This document shows positions 55,769-64,000 of a stretch of 64,000 nucleotides of DNA, in pieces (the first letter of the stretch is position 1; every line of letters begins with the position of its first letter). The position numbers were made by a program, and so were the translations under genes. This DNA comes from Saturnia japonica (lineage: Eukaryota; Arthropoda; Insecta; Lepidoptera; Saturniidae), in assembly GCA_033032175.1 (NCBI GenBank), contig CM065312.1, positions 9,300,001 to 9,364,000 on the forward strand, written 5' to 3'. The notes below the pieces were generated by a model. That model was given only the letters and a program-made list of their open reading frames with translations. It ran no database searches and had not been told where the DNA came from.

Positions 55769-55856
55769 CTAACAAATTATTGTTTTTTTGTTTCAGGTAA
55801 GAGGAAGAAGCTATGATGTTTTATTAAACAAAAAAGTATTTTAAAGGAAGGTGAGT
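55769..55856 (+). promoter_or_regulatory. Candidate recursive splice site with downstream donor
   Basis: CTAAC (55769-55773) is a consensus branch point, with the A 24 nt before the acceptor. A tract with 13 of 15 pyrimidines follows (TTGTTTTTTTGTTTC), then AG|GTAAGA (55795-55802). An acceptor fused to a donor is the ratchet-point structure used for recursive splicing of long introns. A second donor, AAG|GTGAGT, lies 54 nt downstream (55851-55856), as in recursive-splice exons. All three frames of the 54-nt interval contain stops, so it is not coding. It implies a long plus-strand intron here. Confidence 0.5.
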
Positions 55857-56264
55857 TCTGAAAAAACTCTTTTTGGCTGACATAAACAATTTTATCAGTC
55901 TTAATATACGATTACTATACAGCTGCCTTTTAACTAGAAGGCCGTTAATCCACAAATGGTCGATTATGACTTTTTAATGCAAAGTTATAGAGTTTAAAAT
56001 TCTCTATCTTCCTATCTAAGAATCATAGATCTATTAGTAATAGTTCCAGAGTTATGAACATTTTGTTGGTAGTTAAGTGACATAATAATTGCTGAAAAAA
56101 TAGCTTAAATGCTTAGCTAAATAAATAAAAATTGTTTTAAAAATAACTGGAAGTAGTTTTCTGAAAAATTAAGACCATATTATACTCACGGCAATAAATG
56201 TCAATAATATCTTTTTATAAGTCATTAATCTAAGTAAATTATTGTAGGTTTTTTATAAACGAAT

Positions 56265-57085
56265 AGTAGTGTGCCCGCGAGTCCGCACGCGTTTGTTACT
56301 ACGCAGTAGTTATTTACATCCCGTAATTTTATTTTTACCTATATTGTTGACAATTCGTATGCTGCCGTATCAATTGAGGAATGGCGTGTATTTCCCGTGT
56401 ACAATTTCCATCAAAATCGGTTGAACATTATTATTCCTTTCTACGACTTCTAATGTATTAATAAAAAAAATTCTTATAGTCTCCCATATTATTTATACTT
56501 CCCGTCTACAAAATTCGATCAGAATCAGTTGAGAATTCATGAGAATTATTTTTTTTAGCCTTTTTTTACGATTTCTAGAAGTAATATTGATAATTCTTAT
56601 AGCCCATCATTTAAGTAATTACTACTTCTTTAGTACAAAACTTCATCAAAATCGGTTAAGACAAAAAAAATATAATGCGATATTCGTGATCAGTATCGTT
56701 CATATAGTATGCCTATCGGGAAATTTTGGACAAATATTAAATGTACAGACAGAACTAAAGATTTATTAATATAGATTTTATGAAAATTGGTTAAGATTAG
56801 TATTATTATTCTTATAATATTATTATAAAAAGAATATTTTTATTATAGGATTTTTTACTATTTCTAAAATTAATATTGAAATTTCTTATAGCCTATCAAG
56901 TGACCAATTATCACATAAGCTTCCCGTGTAGAAAGTTTCATGAGAATTAGTCAAGTCATTTTTGAGTTAAATCTGATCATACAGACAAAACAATTTTTAA
57001 TACCATATTCGAGATCAGTTTCCTCCATATAAGTAGGTCTGTGGGAAAATTTGCGAAAAATATTAGATGTATTAATTAATATACA
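56265..57085 (-). mobile_element. Helitron-like family H-C with tandem internal modules
   Basis: The plus text begins GTGTGCCCGCGAGTCCGCAC, the family terminus. A first end (ATCTATATTAATAAAT on the minus strand) is at about 56775, with the pattern continuing to 57085. Four copies of a TTATAGCCYATCA...TTCCCGTSTACAAAATTTCATC-like module occur near 56330-56420, 56455-56535, 56565-56660 and 56865-56960. The frame 56539-56769 is inside it and not a gene. Confidence 0.55.
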
Positions 57086-57272
57086 TAACTTAACTTTAAA
57101 TATCATTGTTAAATTCAGTTAAAAGTTTTTTGCGAAGACCCCTCCCCCCAGGCGCGAGGATATCGGCGTGTGCTGACTTCGTCTGACGACGACGTCTATC
57201 GCCGCCACTGTTACTGCATATACAGTTGCCGTACAATACACCACAGTACGTACAGTACACTGTTGCCGTAAG

Positions 57273-57450
57273 CCGACAAACCAAATAAAAAAATAGATAG
57301 GTTTATATCTATGTGTATTGTGGTCGCAATCCCTACCACCCTGCTATATTTCTGAATATGCACCGGCTGATTCCGGAACACGATAAACCAAAAGAAAATC
57401 ATAGATGGGTTTATGAGTGTGTGTGGTATTGTCATTATATGCCAATATGA
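57273..57450. repeat. Two tandem units of about 107 bp
   Basis: ACAAACCAAATAAAAAAATAG (57276) and ATAAACCAAAAGAAAATCATAG (57383) start successive units. Each continues to GGTTTAT...TGTGTATTGTGG / GGTTTAT...TGTGTGGTATTG. The same unit occurs singly in 21650-21890. Confidence 0.5.
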
Positions 57451-58007
57451 ATCGAACGCATTAACCGTCCCAATAAAACTTCAAAAATAATTAAATTCAT
57501 CCCTTACTGTACCGGTCTGCGGGAAGGTTTTTTGAAAAACGTGAAACCCCTTTTATTTCTTTCTTACCATAAGCATAAATCCTTTGTTATCGGATGCCTA
57601 CGTCATACAAAGAACACACCCTTCAAGTTTCAGCTCTCTACGATCAGCGGTTTAGGCTGTGCGTTGATCCGTCAGTCACTCATTCAGGACAAAGCATTTT
57701 ATATGTATTGATTACCGTTTTTTTTTTCACTTAAAGGACTTTTTAGTCTTAACGGCCTTCTAGTTAAAGGATGGCAGTATATACATGAGGTATAGGTGTA
57801 ACGGTAGAAACGTCATAACAACTCGATGCGGTACGTTGCATCGAGTTTCCGATTCCGTATCAAGCAGTCTCTGTTATTATTACACAGTTACAGAATGATT
57901 CTCGCCAACTTGTTTACATGCCGTTACAATGAAAACTTTCGTTGGACATTCTCATTTGCCAGCATTATTCTGAAACAGTAACTACTTACTATCGTCGAGA
58001 GTTTTTA
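57451..58007. other. Stretch with no recognised gene or repeat
   Basis: 57800-57870 has a short mirrored pair (ATCGAG / ATGCAACG words). Otherwise unremarkable. Confidence 0.35.
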
Positions 58008-58230
58008 ACCGATTTTAAAAAAGGAGGTTCTCAGTATACCATATATTTTTAAATGAATTTTCATGCATAACTTCTTTGTTTATGACCGATGTAGATGATT
58101 CTTCTTCCGTTGGAAAGGGATACCTCAAGGGTGATCCCATTTTAATTTCATTGGAATTGGACCTTCGTCTTCGAAGATACACCAAGAAACTCCCCAAAAT
58201 CTTTGAAGTTAGTTTTCTTTTTGGTAAAAA
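58008..58230 (+). repeat. Dispersed repeat family G
   Basis: Forward copy of the repeat at 2035-2220, starting TAACCGATTTTAAAAAAGGA. CGATGTAGATGATTCTTC, GTTGGAAAGGGATACC and CCCATTTTAATTTCATTGG are shared. Short frames on both strands are repeat-derived. Confidence 0.55.
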
Positions 58231-58489
58231 TTGTTTTGTTTACCTATTTAAGAGAGAAATACATATGTAGTATAGTAAATAATCCTCCCAAGACAATTAC
58301 TATTAAGAGATTAATAATTAAGTACGTTACCTACGTTACGTTAATTATTATAAGTGTACATTTACACACGTCTTGTTAATTTGTTTTACGCTTTTTAAAT
58401 ATTTGAATTACGCATTGATTAACAAAACAAAATTTACAGAAGAGCAATAATTAAATAACTCATTAATTATTCGGCAAACACATAACACT

Positions 58490-58800
58490 GGCCTCATGGC
58501 GCAATGGTAGTGAGCCGAGAAGTCGCGAGTTCCATCCCCGCAAGTGACTGACTTGATGATGAACATAATTTGTCAGTTGTGTGGCTGTGTGTTAAATATA
58601 TGCGTATCTAGTATTGTCCGAGTTTTATATTGTATGTAATAGATTGCGCTACGGTCGATTTAGATCGCGCTCACGGTAACCTTTCTTGGTAATGTATGGC
58701 TCCGACCGATAGTACGTAATGTTGTTGTTTTCAAAGATTAGATTGTATCCTTCTCAATTAACTGTATAGTACGAAAATATAAAAGTGAAGTGTTTTAGTT
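58490..58800 (+). mobile_element. tRNA-headed SINE (SINE-D)
   Basis: GGCCTCATGGCGCAATGGTA with box A TGGCGCAATGG (58497-58507) and box B-like GAGTTCCATCC (58527-58537) spaced as in a tRNA. The sequence continues for over 250 bp, ending near TATAGTACGAAAATATAAAA. It cannot form a standard tRNA acceptor stem, so it is a SINE and not a tRNA gene. Confidence 0.6.
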
Positions 58801-59460
58801 AGTGTTCTGTGAATCCCTACGAAGGTAAAATTTGTACAAGTATATTAGCTGTTTAGTTGCCATAGTACAAGCTTTGGTAAATTTGGAATTAAATAACCGT
58901 TTGTGAAATTGCAATTGTGTGAAGTGTGAAGTTATTAATTGATATTTATTTTATCTTGTGACATATCTGTTTCTCTTTATTTAAGGGGTTTTTACAGCTG
59001 GTGTATCGGGGCATCCCAAATTACACAAAAGAAAACTAAGTTATACTAACTTATTAACTAAATGAAAGGACTACCTATGTACTTCTATCTTTAATACTAT
59101 TACTATTAATAATAAAATACCACAGCATACTAGTCGAATCGGGAGTCGCATCGCTAGTATACTGTGAAACATACCAACATCTAAAGAACATATATAAACC
59201 TAAACTTAAAATTAAACGACTTCTGCTCATTTTATTCCTAACATATTCCCTCAATAAGTGTTGAACATCTTCTATACATATTTCCACACGCTTCACAGTC
59301 AGGTGAATTATCTTGTTACATCTGAAATCATAAAGGATTATACGATGACGAATTATGTATTTTTAATGTTGTAATCGCTTGATATTCGTACGTTTTACTT
59401 AGAGCATATTTCAAAGGAGCTTTCCCACGATTTAAATTTAAACAGGTTTAGCGAGTGCAG
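58801..59460. other. Stretch with no recognised gene or repeat
   Basis: A+T-rich. The minus frame 59075-59296 is unsupported. Confidence 0.35.
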
Positions 59461-59541
59461 TTAAAAACCGCGACTTCGAACTGTAAACCGCATAACGTAT
59501 AAAGTCTAAAAATGGTTTACGGTTTTATTCGCGGTTAATAA
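59461..59541. repeat. Imperfect hairpin with clustered AACCGC motifs
   Basis: TTAAAAACCGCGA (59461-59473) and ACTGTAAACC (59480-59489) pair with TCGCGGTTAATAA (59529-59541) and GGTTTACGGT (59514-59523). A 6/5 internal loop and a 24-nt terminal loop remain. AACCGC occurs at 59466, AACCGCA at 59486, and GCGGTT at 59531, matching the Runt/RUNX site. Length and shape are near those of a miRNA precursor, or this may be a paired-site regulatory element. Confidence 0.45.
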
Positions 59542-60020
59542 ACATCTGTCGTTTCTAGGAACTATATATAAGTACTGCGTATAAATTACACATGCATTCA
59601 ACTTGCTTCTACGAAAACTTTTATACATACTAATACTGTATTATTTGTTCATTTTACATAATCGGTTAAAAATAAATACATACGAAATTTTTCGAATAGG
59701 ATTTCATTGGTCTTTGTAACTAAGTTTTTTTTTGGGACTATAAACTAATCAAAGTTAAAGTAGATAGCCTCTTTGGTATAGCAAAGTAGACGGGTATTTC
59801 TGGGCCCAGAATGTAATTAGTTGAAATATGGTTTGTAAAATCGAATATATAGGTTTGTTTTAAAATTTTACAATACCATTAAAATTCACAATCAATAAAA
59901 TAAGTAAACTAATAACTTTAAAAGATAATAAACATAACCCTTTTTTATTATAATCCTACATCAAAAATAGTTTAATACATGACTTCGCTTTTAAGAAATA
60001 TCCCAAATCTCTGCTTTTAG
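59542..60020. other. A+T-rich, ends in a candidate 3' splice site
   Basis: No repeat recognised. AATCTCTGCTTTTAG ends at 60020 and reads as an acceptor. Confidence 0.4.
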
Positions 60021-60030
60021 ATTGCAAAAA

Positions 60031-60222
60031 ATGCAGAAGGTGATACCTGTATTTGTAACTCTTTTAATTTATTGCGTATTGAGACCAACCAGTGTATATC
60101 CAGCTCTCGACAGACTTGCAGGTCTGCATGACAGCGACGGCTCGTCATGGATTATAGATCTCTCGGTGGTCGTAGTTGTTTTTGATTTATACTATGCTTA
60201 TCAACAGGCTACGGTAAAGTGA
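60031..60222 (+). CDS. Candidate start-codon exon encoding a signal peptide or small secreted protein
   Basis: After a plausible acceptor (CTCTGCTTTTAG, ends 60020), ATG 60031 (A at -3) opens 63 codons. Residues 1-3 are MQK and 4-17 are hydrophobic (VIPVFVTLLIYCVL), then RPTSVYPALDRLAGLHDSDG. This is the layout of a secretory signal sequence, although no clean small-x-small cleavage site is seen. Residues 40-57 (WIIDLSVVVVVFDLYYAY) form a second hydrophobic segment. A donor-like ACG|GTAAAG (60214) would end the exon in phase 0 after residue 61; otherwise the frame stops at TGA 60220-60222. I do not recognise it. A neuropeptide-type or membrane protein is possible. Supported by composition and splice context only. 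Confidence 0.3.
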   Translation: MQKVIPVFVTLLIYCVLRPTSVYPALDRLAGLHDSDGSSWIIDLSVVVVVFDLYYAYQQATVK

Positions 60223-61089
60223 CGTTACTTTGCAACAAGAAAAAAACAAGTACCTATGATATAAATTTAACTGTTGAGAGATTTGAAAAACAAATACTAT
60301 TTTTACAATTTAATAACTGAGTATAGTAATTATTTTATATACAGTTAGGTATATCCGTTTCCTTGTTTAATTTATGGTACGTACATATCAAATTGAATTT
60401 ATCCGAACGAAAGTCACAATATTGTGAAGTATAGTCGCTTTTTACTGATGAAGCAAATTTAATATTCGAAGGCGACGGCTGTTGTGTTGCCAAAGAGAGT
60501 CGGGTGCGTGGAAACAGGGAGGACGGATCGCTGCGACAGGGAAATAATAGAAAAAATTATGTATTGTTTCTAAGTAGGTATCAATCTTTTTTTATTTAAT
60601 TTAGATTGCCAGTCACAATACCCATGAATGTTTGGTTTAAGTTTTTTATACTGTTCTGTCTCTTGATCGGGATAATAGCGGGAGATTGATTAAGTAATAA
60701 TCAGTTTAAATTGATATCTGTCTATTATCAGGCTATGTTCCTACTACAGTAGTCTGTAATAATAAAATAGATACTAATATTTCTTTAATAAACCTAGCTC
60801 TCTTATTCCAAGGAAGCGTTTTTAGCTTGTATTAATTATTTCATGCATCCGTAGTTACGAGTAATTTATTACTAACTCTACAGTCAGTATTTTTTATTTC
60901 ATATCTTTAGATAAACCCTTCTTATTTATGTTAATTCTAACATTTAGCTAGGAATTACAACATATAATTTACAAATTCACAGAATAAAGAAAATAATTCT
61001 AAATACTATATCTAATAGAACAAAGAACACAGAATAAGAATAAACAATACAAAGAAAAAGTTCACAGAAATAAAACAACTAATTTTTGA
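60223..61089. other. Stretch with no recognised gene or repeat
   Basis: A short G+C-richer patch at 60465-60545 (GAGTCGGGTGCGTGGAAACA). Otherwise A+T-rich. Confidence 0.35.
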
Positions 61090-61560
61090 AACGTTTATTG
61101 TTTTGGTCACCCTACAGGCCCTCACTCCATAGTCCCGATCGGTGCCGTTTCTCACTCGCTTTCTCTTTGCCATTCTAATCGTAATTTATTTTCCCTAATT
61201 GCGTAATTCACGTTAATCCCGGCGAGGAATTTAATTTGAGCCGCTAAATATTGCGCCTTTTTCTCTTTTTATTTTATTTATTTTTTTATCTTATAAAACA
61301 TTACTAATTAAATCCATTTCGCCTGTAATTGAATCAGAAGGGCACTTTCCTTTAGCGATTAATTAAAAATAAACAATATTAATTTGAAATTGGAAGACGA
61401 ATAGCCGATATCGGAAATTGAATAAGAACAAAGTGACGATCGGAAATTAGCTTGAAGAGCTACGAATTCGCAGTCGGCAAACTCGAACCATGGCCGGAAT
61501 TGCGTCAATCGCGTCGGCGGAGTTTCTCAGAAGTTTGTGTAAATCGAACGCAAGGTTACT
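61090..61560. promoter_or_regulatory. Candidate conserved enhancer-like block
   Basis: Long non-repetitive sequence with many homeodomain-type words (CCCTAATTGCGTAATTCACG, GATTAATTAAAAA, CTGTAATTGAATC). It also has a TTAATCCC bicoid-class word and a Sox-like GAACAAAG, interspersed with CpG-containing segments (GGCGAGGAATTTAATTTGAG; GAATTGCGTCAATCGCGTCG). It is not open in any consistent frame and matches no repeat here. The texture is that of conserved developmental enhancers. Conservation cannot be tested from one sequence. Confidence 0.3.
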
Positions 61561-63639
61561 CGTATTTAGCGTTTATACTTACTTAGAGTCATTACTCATT
61601 AAGGACATTACTTCATTTTAAATTTCTTACGAAATATGATGACCTTGCTCTTAAATATTATTTATTTATTTTCATATCGATATATCGGTATTTTTAGAAT
61701 TGTTGCGGTAAAGAATTTGACCTATATGCTTTATATATCGTTATAACGTTTGCGACATATCGGCCGAGTTTCATGAAATGTCGCATCGTTCAATGAAAAC
61801 ATCCAGATTTCTGGGATACTTCAAATCGCTTTTCGTAGACGCGATCGGAATTATCCTCTATAACATCTTGATATCGAACATCTGCTGTGGTTCCTTATCG
61901 TAACTGATATTTTTGTCAGTTTTTATACCCGGGAAGCAGAGCAATAATTCCAAATCGACACGACACGACGCGCGACATGTTTAAAACACTTTACTTTGAA
62001 ATATTTATTGGAAATTCCCATTTTTTTTAATATGTATCTGTAACTTTAGTTTACGAATTAATATATATATATATATATATGATAATTTTAATTTTCATGT
62101 ATTATATATTATTTACGTAGCTTGGTTCGTGTCATGTACTCGTTCGTATATTGTATTTTACTATATTAAATACTTACTAGTAATAGTTATTTAAGTTTTA
62201 GCAAAATGCATCAATGTAGATGATAATACAGTTGATACGTAGTTGATTGTTATATAGAATCCAGATTTATTCCATTCCTATATTCTTACGATGAAACAAA
62301 TTTTACTAAAACAGAATATCAAGTTAATAAAAAATTGTGTAATGTGTGAATGTAATTACCGTGGAAAAACGGCAATATATATTATCATTATAAATAGCTT
62401 CAACATTTAGATCGACTGTTATAATAGTTCAAATTACCGGTAGCCGGTAATTCGATGAACGTTTAGTGTGCCGTTAACATAATTACATTTAGTGATATAC
62501 TATTGTGGGAATAGAGTGGGATATGATGTCGATATTGTGTACTTTTGAATGCGGCATCCACGTCACAAACAATATTTTTTTGTGATATTTTGAAAATCAG
62601 TATCATTATTTTATTATACATCCACTGATAAGGCGGCTAGTCTGATCAAATTAATTGCATCTTAATATTAAATATGTATATAATAAACATTATTTATACC
62701 ATGATGAGGCTGCCATATGCGAATTGCGTAAAAGACTCAAACATTTAAGAAATTAAAAAAACTTTGATCGTGGTGATATGGTTTTTTAAACTACATAATA
62801 TTTTTTTCCTATGTATTATGTAGTCGAAAATTAATAACCTCACAAAAGCACAGAGGTGTATTTACACTAGGACCATGGGAGCTACAGACCAGATTAAAAT
62901 TAAGACATTACATATTATTTGTAAATTCTCACTTATTTTATTGCCATAGAAATCAAAAAGCCTTTAAGTAAGTACATTTTATTTTCGTTACTTATTTTTT
63001 TCGTTAATTTATGGGCCGGCGGATCTTAAAGGTCTATTTATTGCGCACAAATCTTAAAATACGCTACTGCAAAAGCATAGCTCAATTAGCTCATACATAT
63101 ATTTATTTAGCTTATCTAAACATACGAATGTCTATTAATTTCAAACACTGGCTCCATTAAATTCTGGGTAAATTATACCAATACTAGTTCAAATGATCGT
63201 GAAAATATGAAATGTGCAAATTATATGATGCATATAATATACGGTAAATAATTACTTTAAGATTTTCAAATGCCGAACCGTATTAACAGATTGTTTGTTA
63301 GTATTTCATAAAGCCGTTGCCGTGTTGTATGAAACACAGCAATGGTTAGCGATATATCGAATGGTGTCGACACTTTGCGTCCGATCATTGGAAGTATTCC
63401 AATGCTTCAGTACTCAGGTGCGAGAAAAAACATTTGATGATATTTATTACGCATTTTAAAACAATTTTGAGTGGAAATTAAAATAATTTATGAAATCGGC
63501 AATGTAAATATTTTCCTTGAAAATACATAAATATAATTTCGGAACAACTAGTTTTTATTAGTGTTATTCAGTTGTTAATAAAAAGAAGTTAAATATAAAT
63601 CACATGCAAAAATATGTATCTACCTAATTGTTGCTGGGA
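61561..63639. other. Long stretch with no recognised gene
   Basis: 61730-61990 is mixed and CpG-containing (GTAGACGCGATCGGAATTAT) and could extend the regulatory block. A (TA)n run lies at 62058-62079. The rest is A+T-rich. Confidence 0.35.
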
Positions 63640-63950
63640 AGTCTATGTGGACTTATGGTATACAGTTATGGGGATGTACTAAGCAGAACAATGCCCTTAC
63701 AATTGAACGATTCCAAATTAAAGTGTGCTCAGGTTATATATAAGAAATGATGACATTCACCGGGACCTCAATATAAGATGTCGACACCTAAGTCATACAG
63801 AAATTGCAGTAGTGGCCCATGAACATCGGCTTCATCGCCATATCAATGTCATGACCATCCAGCTTCTTGATAGTGCGAGAATTGGGAGAAGAAAAAAAAA
63901 GGTCAAAGCCATACGAGCTAATGTAGTGAAAGATATATAAATAAAACTAT
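63640..63950 (+). pseudogene. Jockey-type LINE reverse-transcriptase C-terminus, frameshifted
   Basis: SMWTYGIQLWGCTKQNNALT and IERFQIKV lie in one frame (63643-63725). YIRNDDIHRDLNIRCRHLSH, EHRLHRHINVMTIQLLDSAR and a KVKAIRANVVKDI end lie in another, stopping near 63940. This order is the tail of Jockey-clade ORF2 proteins. The two halves are joined by a frame change near 63726, with loss of the few residues normally before YIRNDD. A+T-rich 3' sequence follows. 5' truncated; no catalytic core. Confidence 0.85.
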
Positions 63951-64000
63951 TAAAAGAATATTGATTGTCTTATGATGGAATGCAACGTTAGATATAGTCT

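Noticed and set aside
58490..58565. Possible tRNA gene
   Set aside because: Boxes A and B are present but no acceptor stem closes and the sequence continues 250 bp as a SINE body.
1..64000. CRISPR array, bacterial operon, phage or viral genes
   Set aside because: No regularly spaced repeats, no dense coding, no ribosome-binding sites and no viral protein motifs. The repeat content is lepidopteran.

Overview
The window looks like a piece of a moth or butterfly (Lepidoptera) nuclear chromosome. It is strongly A+T-rich by eye. It is filled with repeat families I recognise from lepidopteran genomes: Helitron-like elements ending in CTAG, tRNA-headed SINEs with the GGTGAAGGAAAACATCG module, RTE and Jockey-type LINE tails, mariner, Tc1, and the 'AAAGGTGGCAAACAAG' repeat. 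There are no bacterial gene arrays, ribosome-binding sites, operons or CRISPR arrays.

Only one long intact reading frame exists: the 340-aa Tc1-type transposase at 27443-28465, inside a complete 1.6-kb element (27131-28734) with 28-bp terminal inverted repeats and a TA target duplication. All other recognisable protein homology is broken transposon coding sequence: a mariner with a mutated catalytic residue (18251-19520), an RTE tail with a 4-bp duplication (47085-47640), LINE C-termini (640-1080, 24935-25345, 29453-29789, 54545-54665, 63640-63945) and an RNase H fragment (29893-30375).

Layout. 0-16 kb: Helitron-like copies, two MITE-like elements, a tRNA-headed SINE and long unrecognised A+T-rich DNA. 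16.5 kb: a candidate last coding exon with a poly(A) signal. 17-31 kb: the densest transposon zone. 31-36 kb: candidate short exons, a retroposed structured sequence and a DREF-type palindrome. 36-46 kb: hairpin, SINEs, Helitrons and a triple-nested MITE. 46-48 kb: a possible regulatory block, the RTE tail and a CpG-rich possible first exon. 52.6 kb: a possible minus-strand first exon. 55.8 kb: a strong candidate recursive-splice site. 60.0 kb: a candidate signal-peptide exon. 61.1-61.6 kb: a block resembling a conserved non-coding enhancer.

Interpretation. This is probably intronic or intergenic DNA around large host genes. On the plus strand the CpG-rich donor-ended segment (47755-47868), the recursive site (55797) and the start-codon exon (60021) are in the right order to be the 5' part of one gene. 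That assembly is inference from splice-site sequences only. Repeat family labels (H-A to H-E, SINE-A to -D, X, F, G, I) are local names. Boundaries are exact only where terminal motifs or target duplications are stated.
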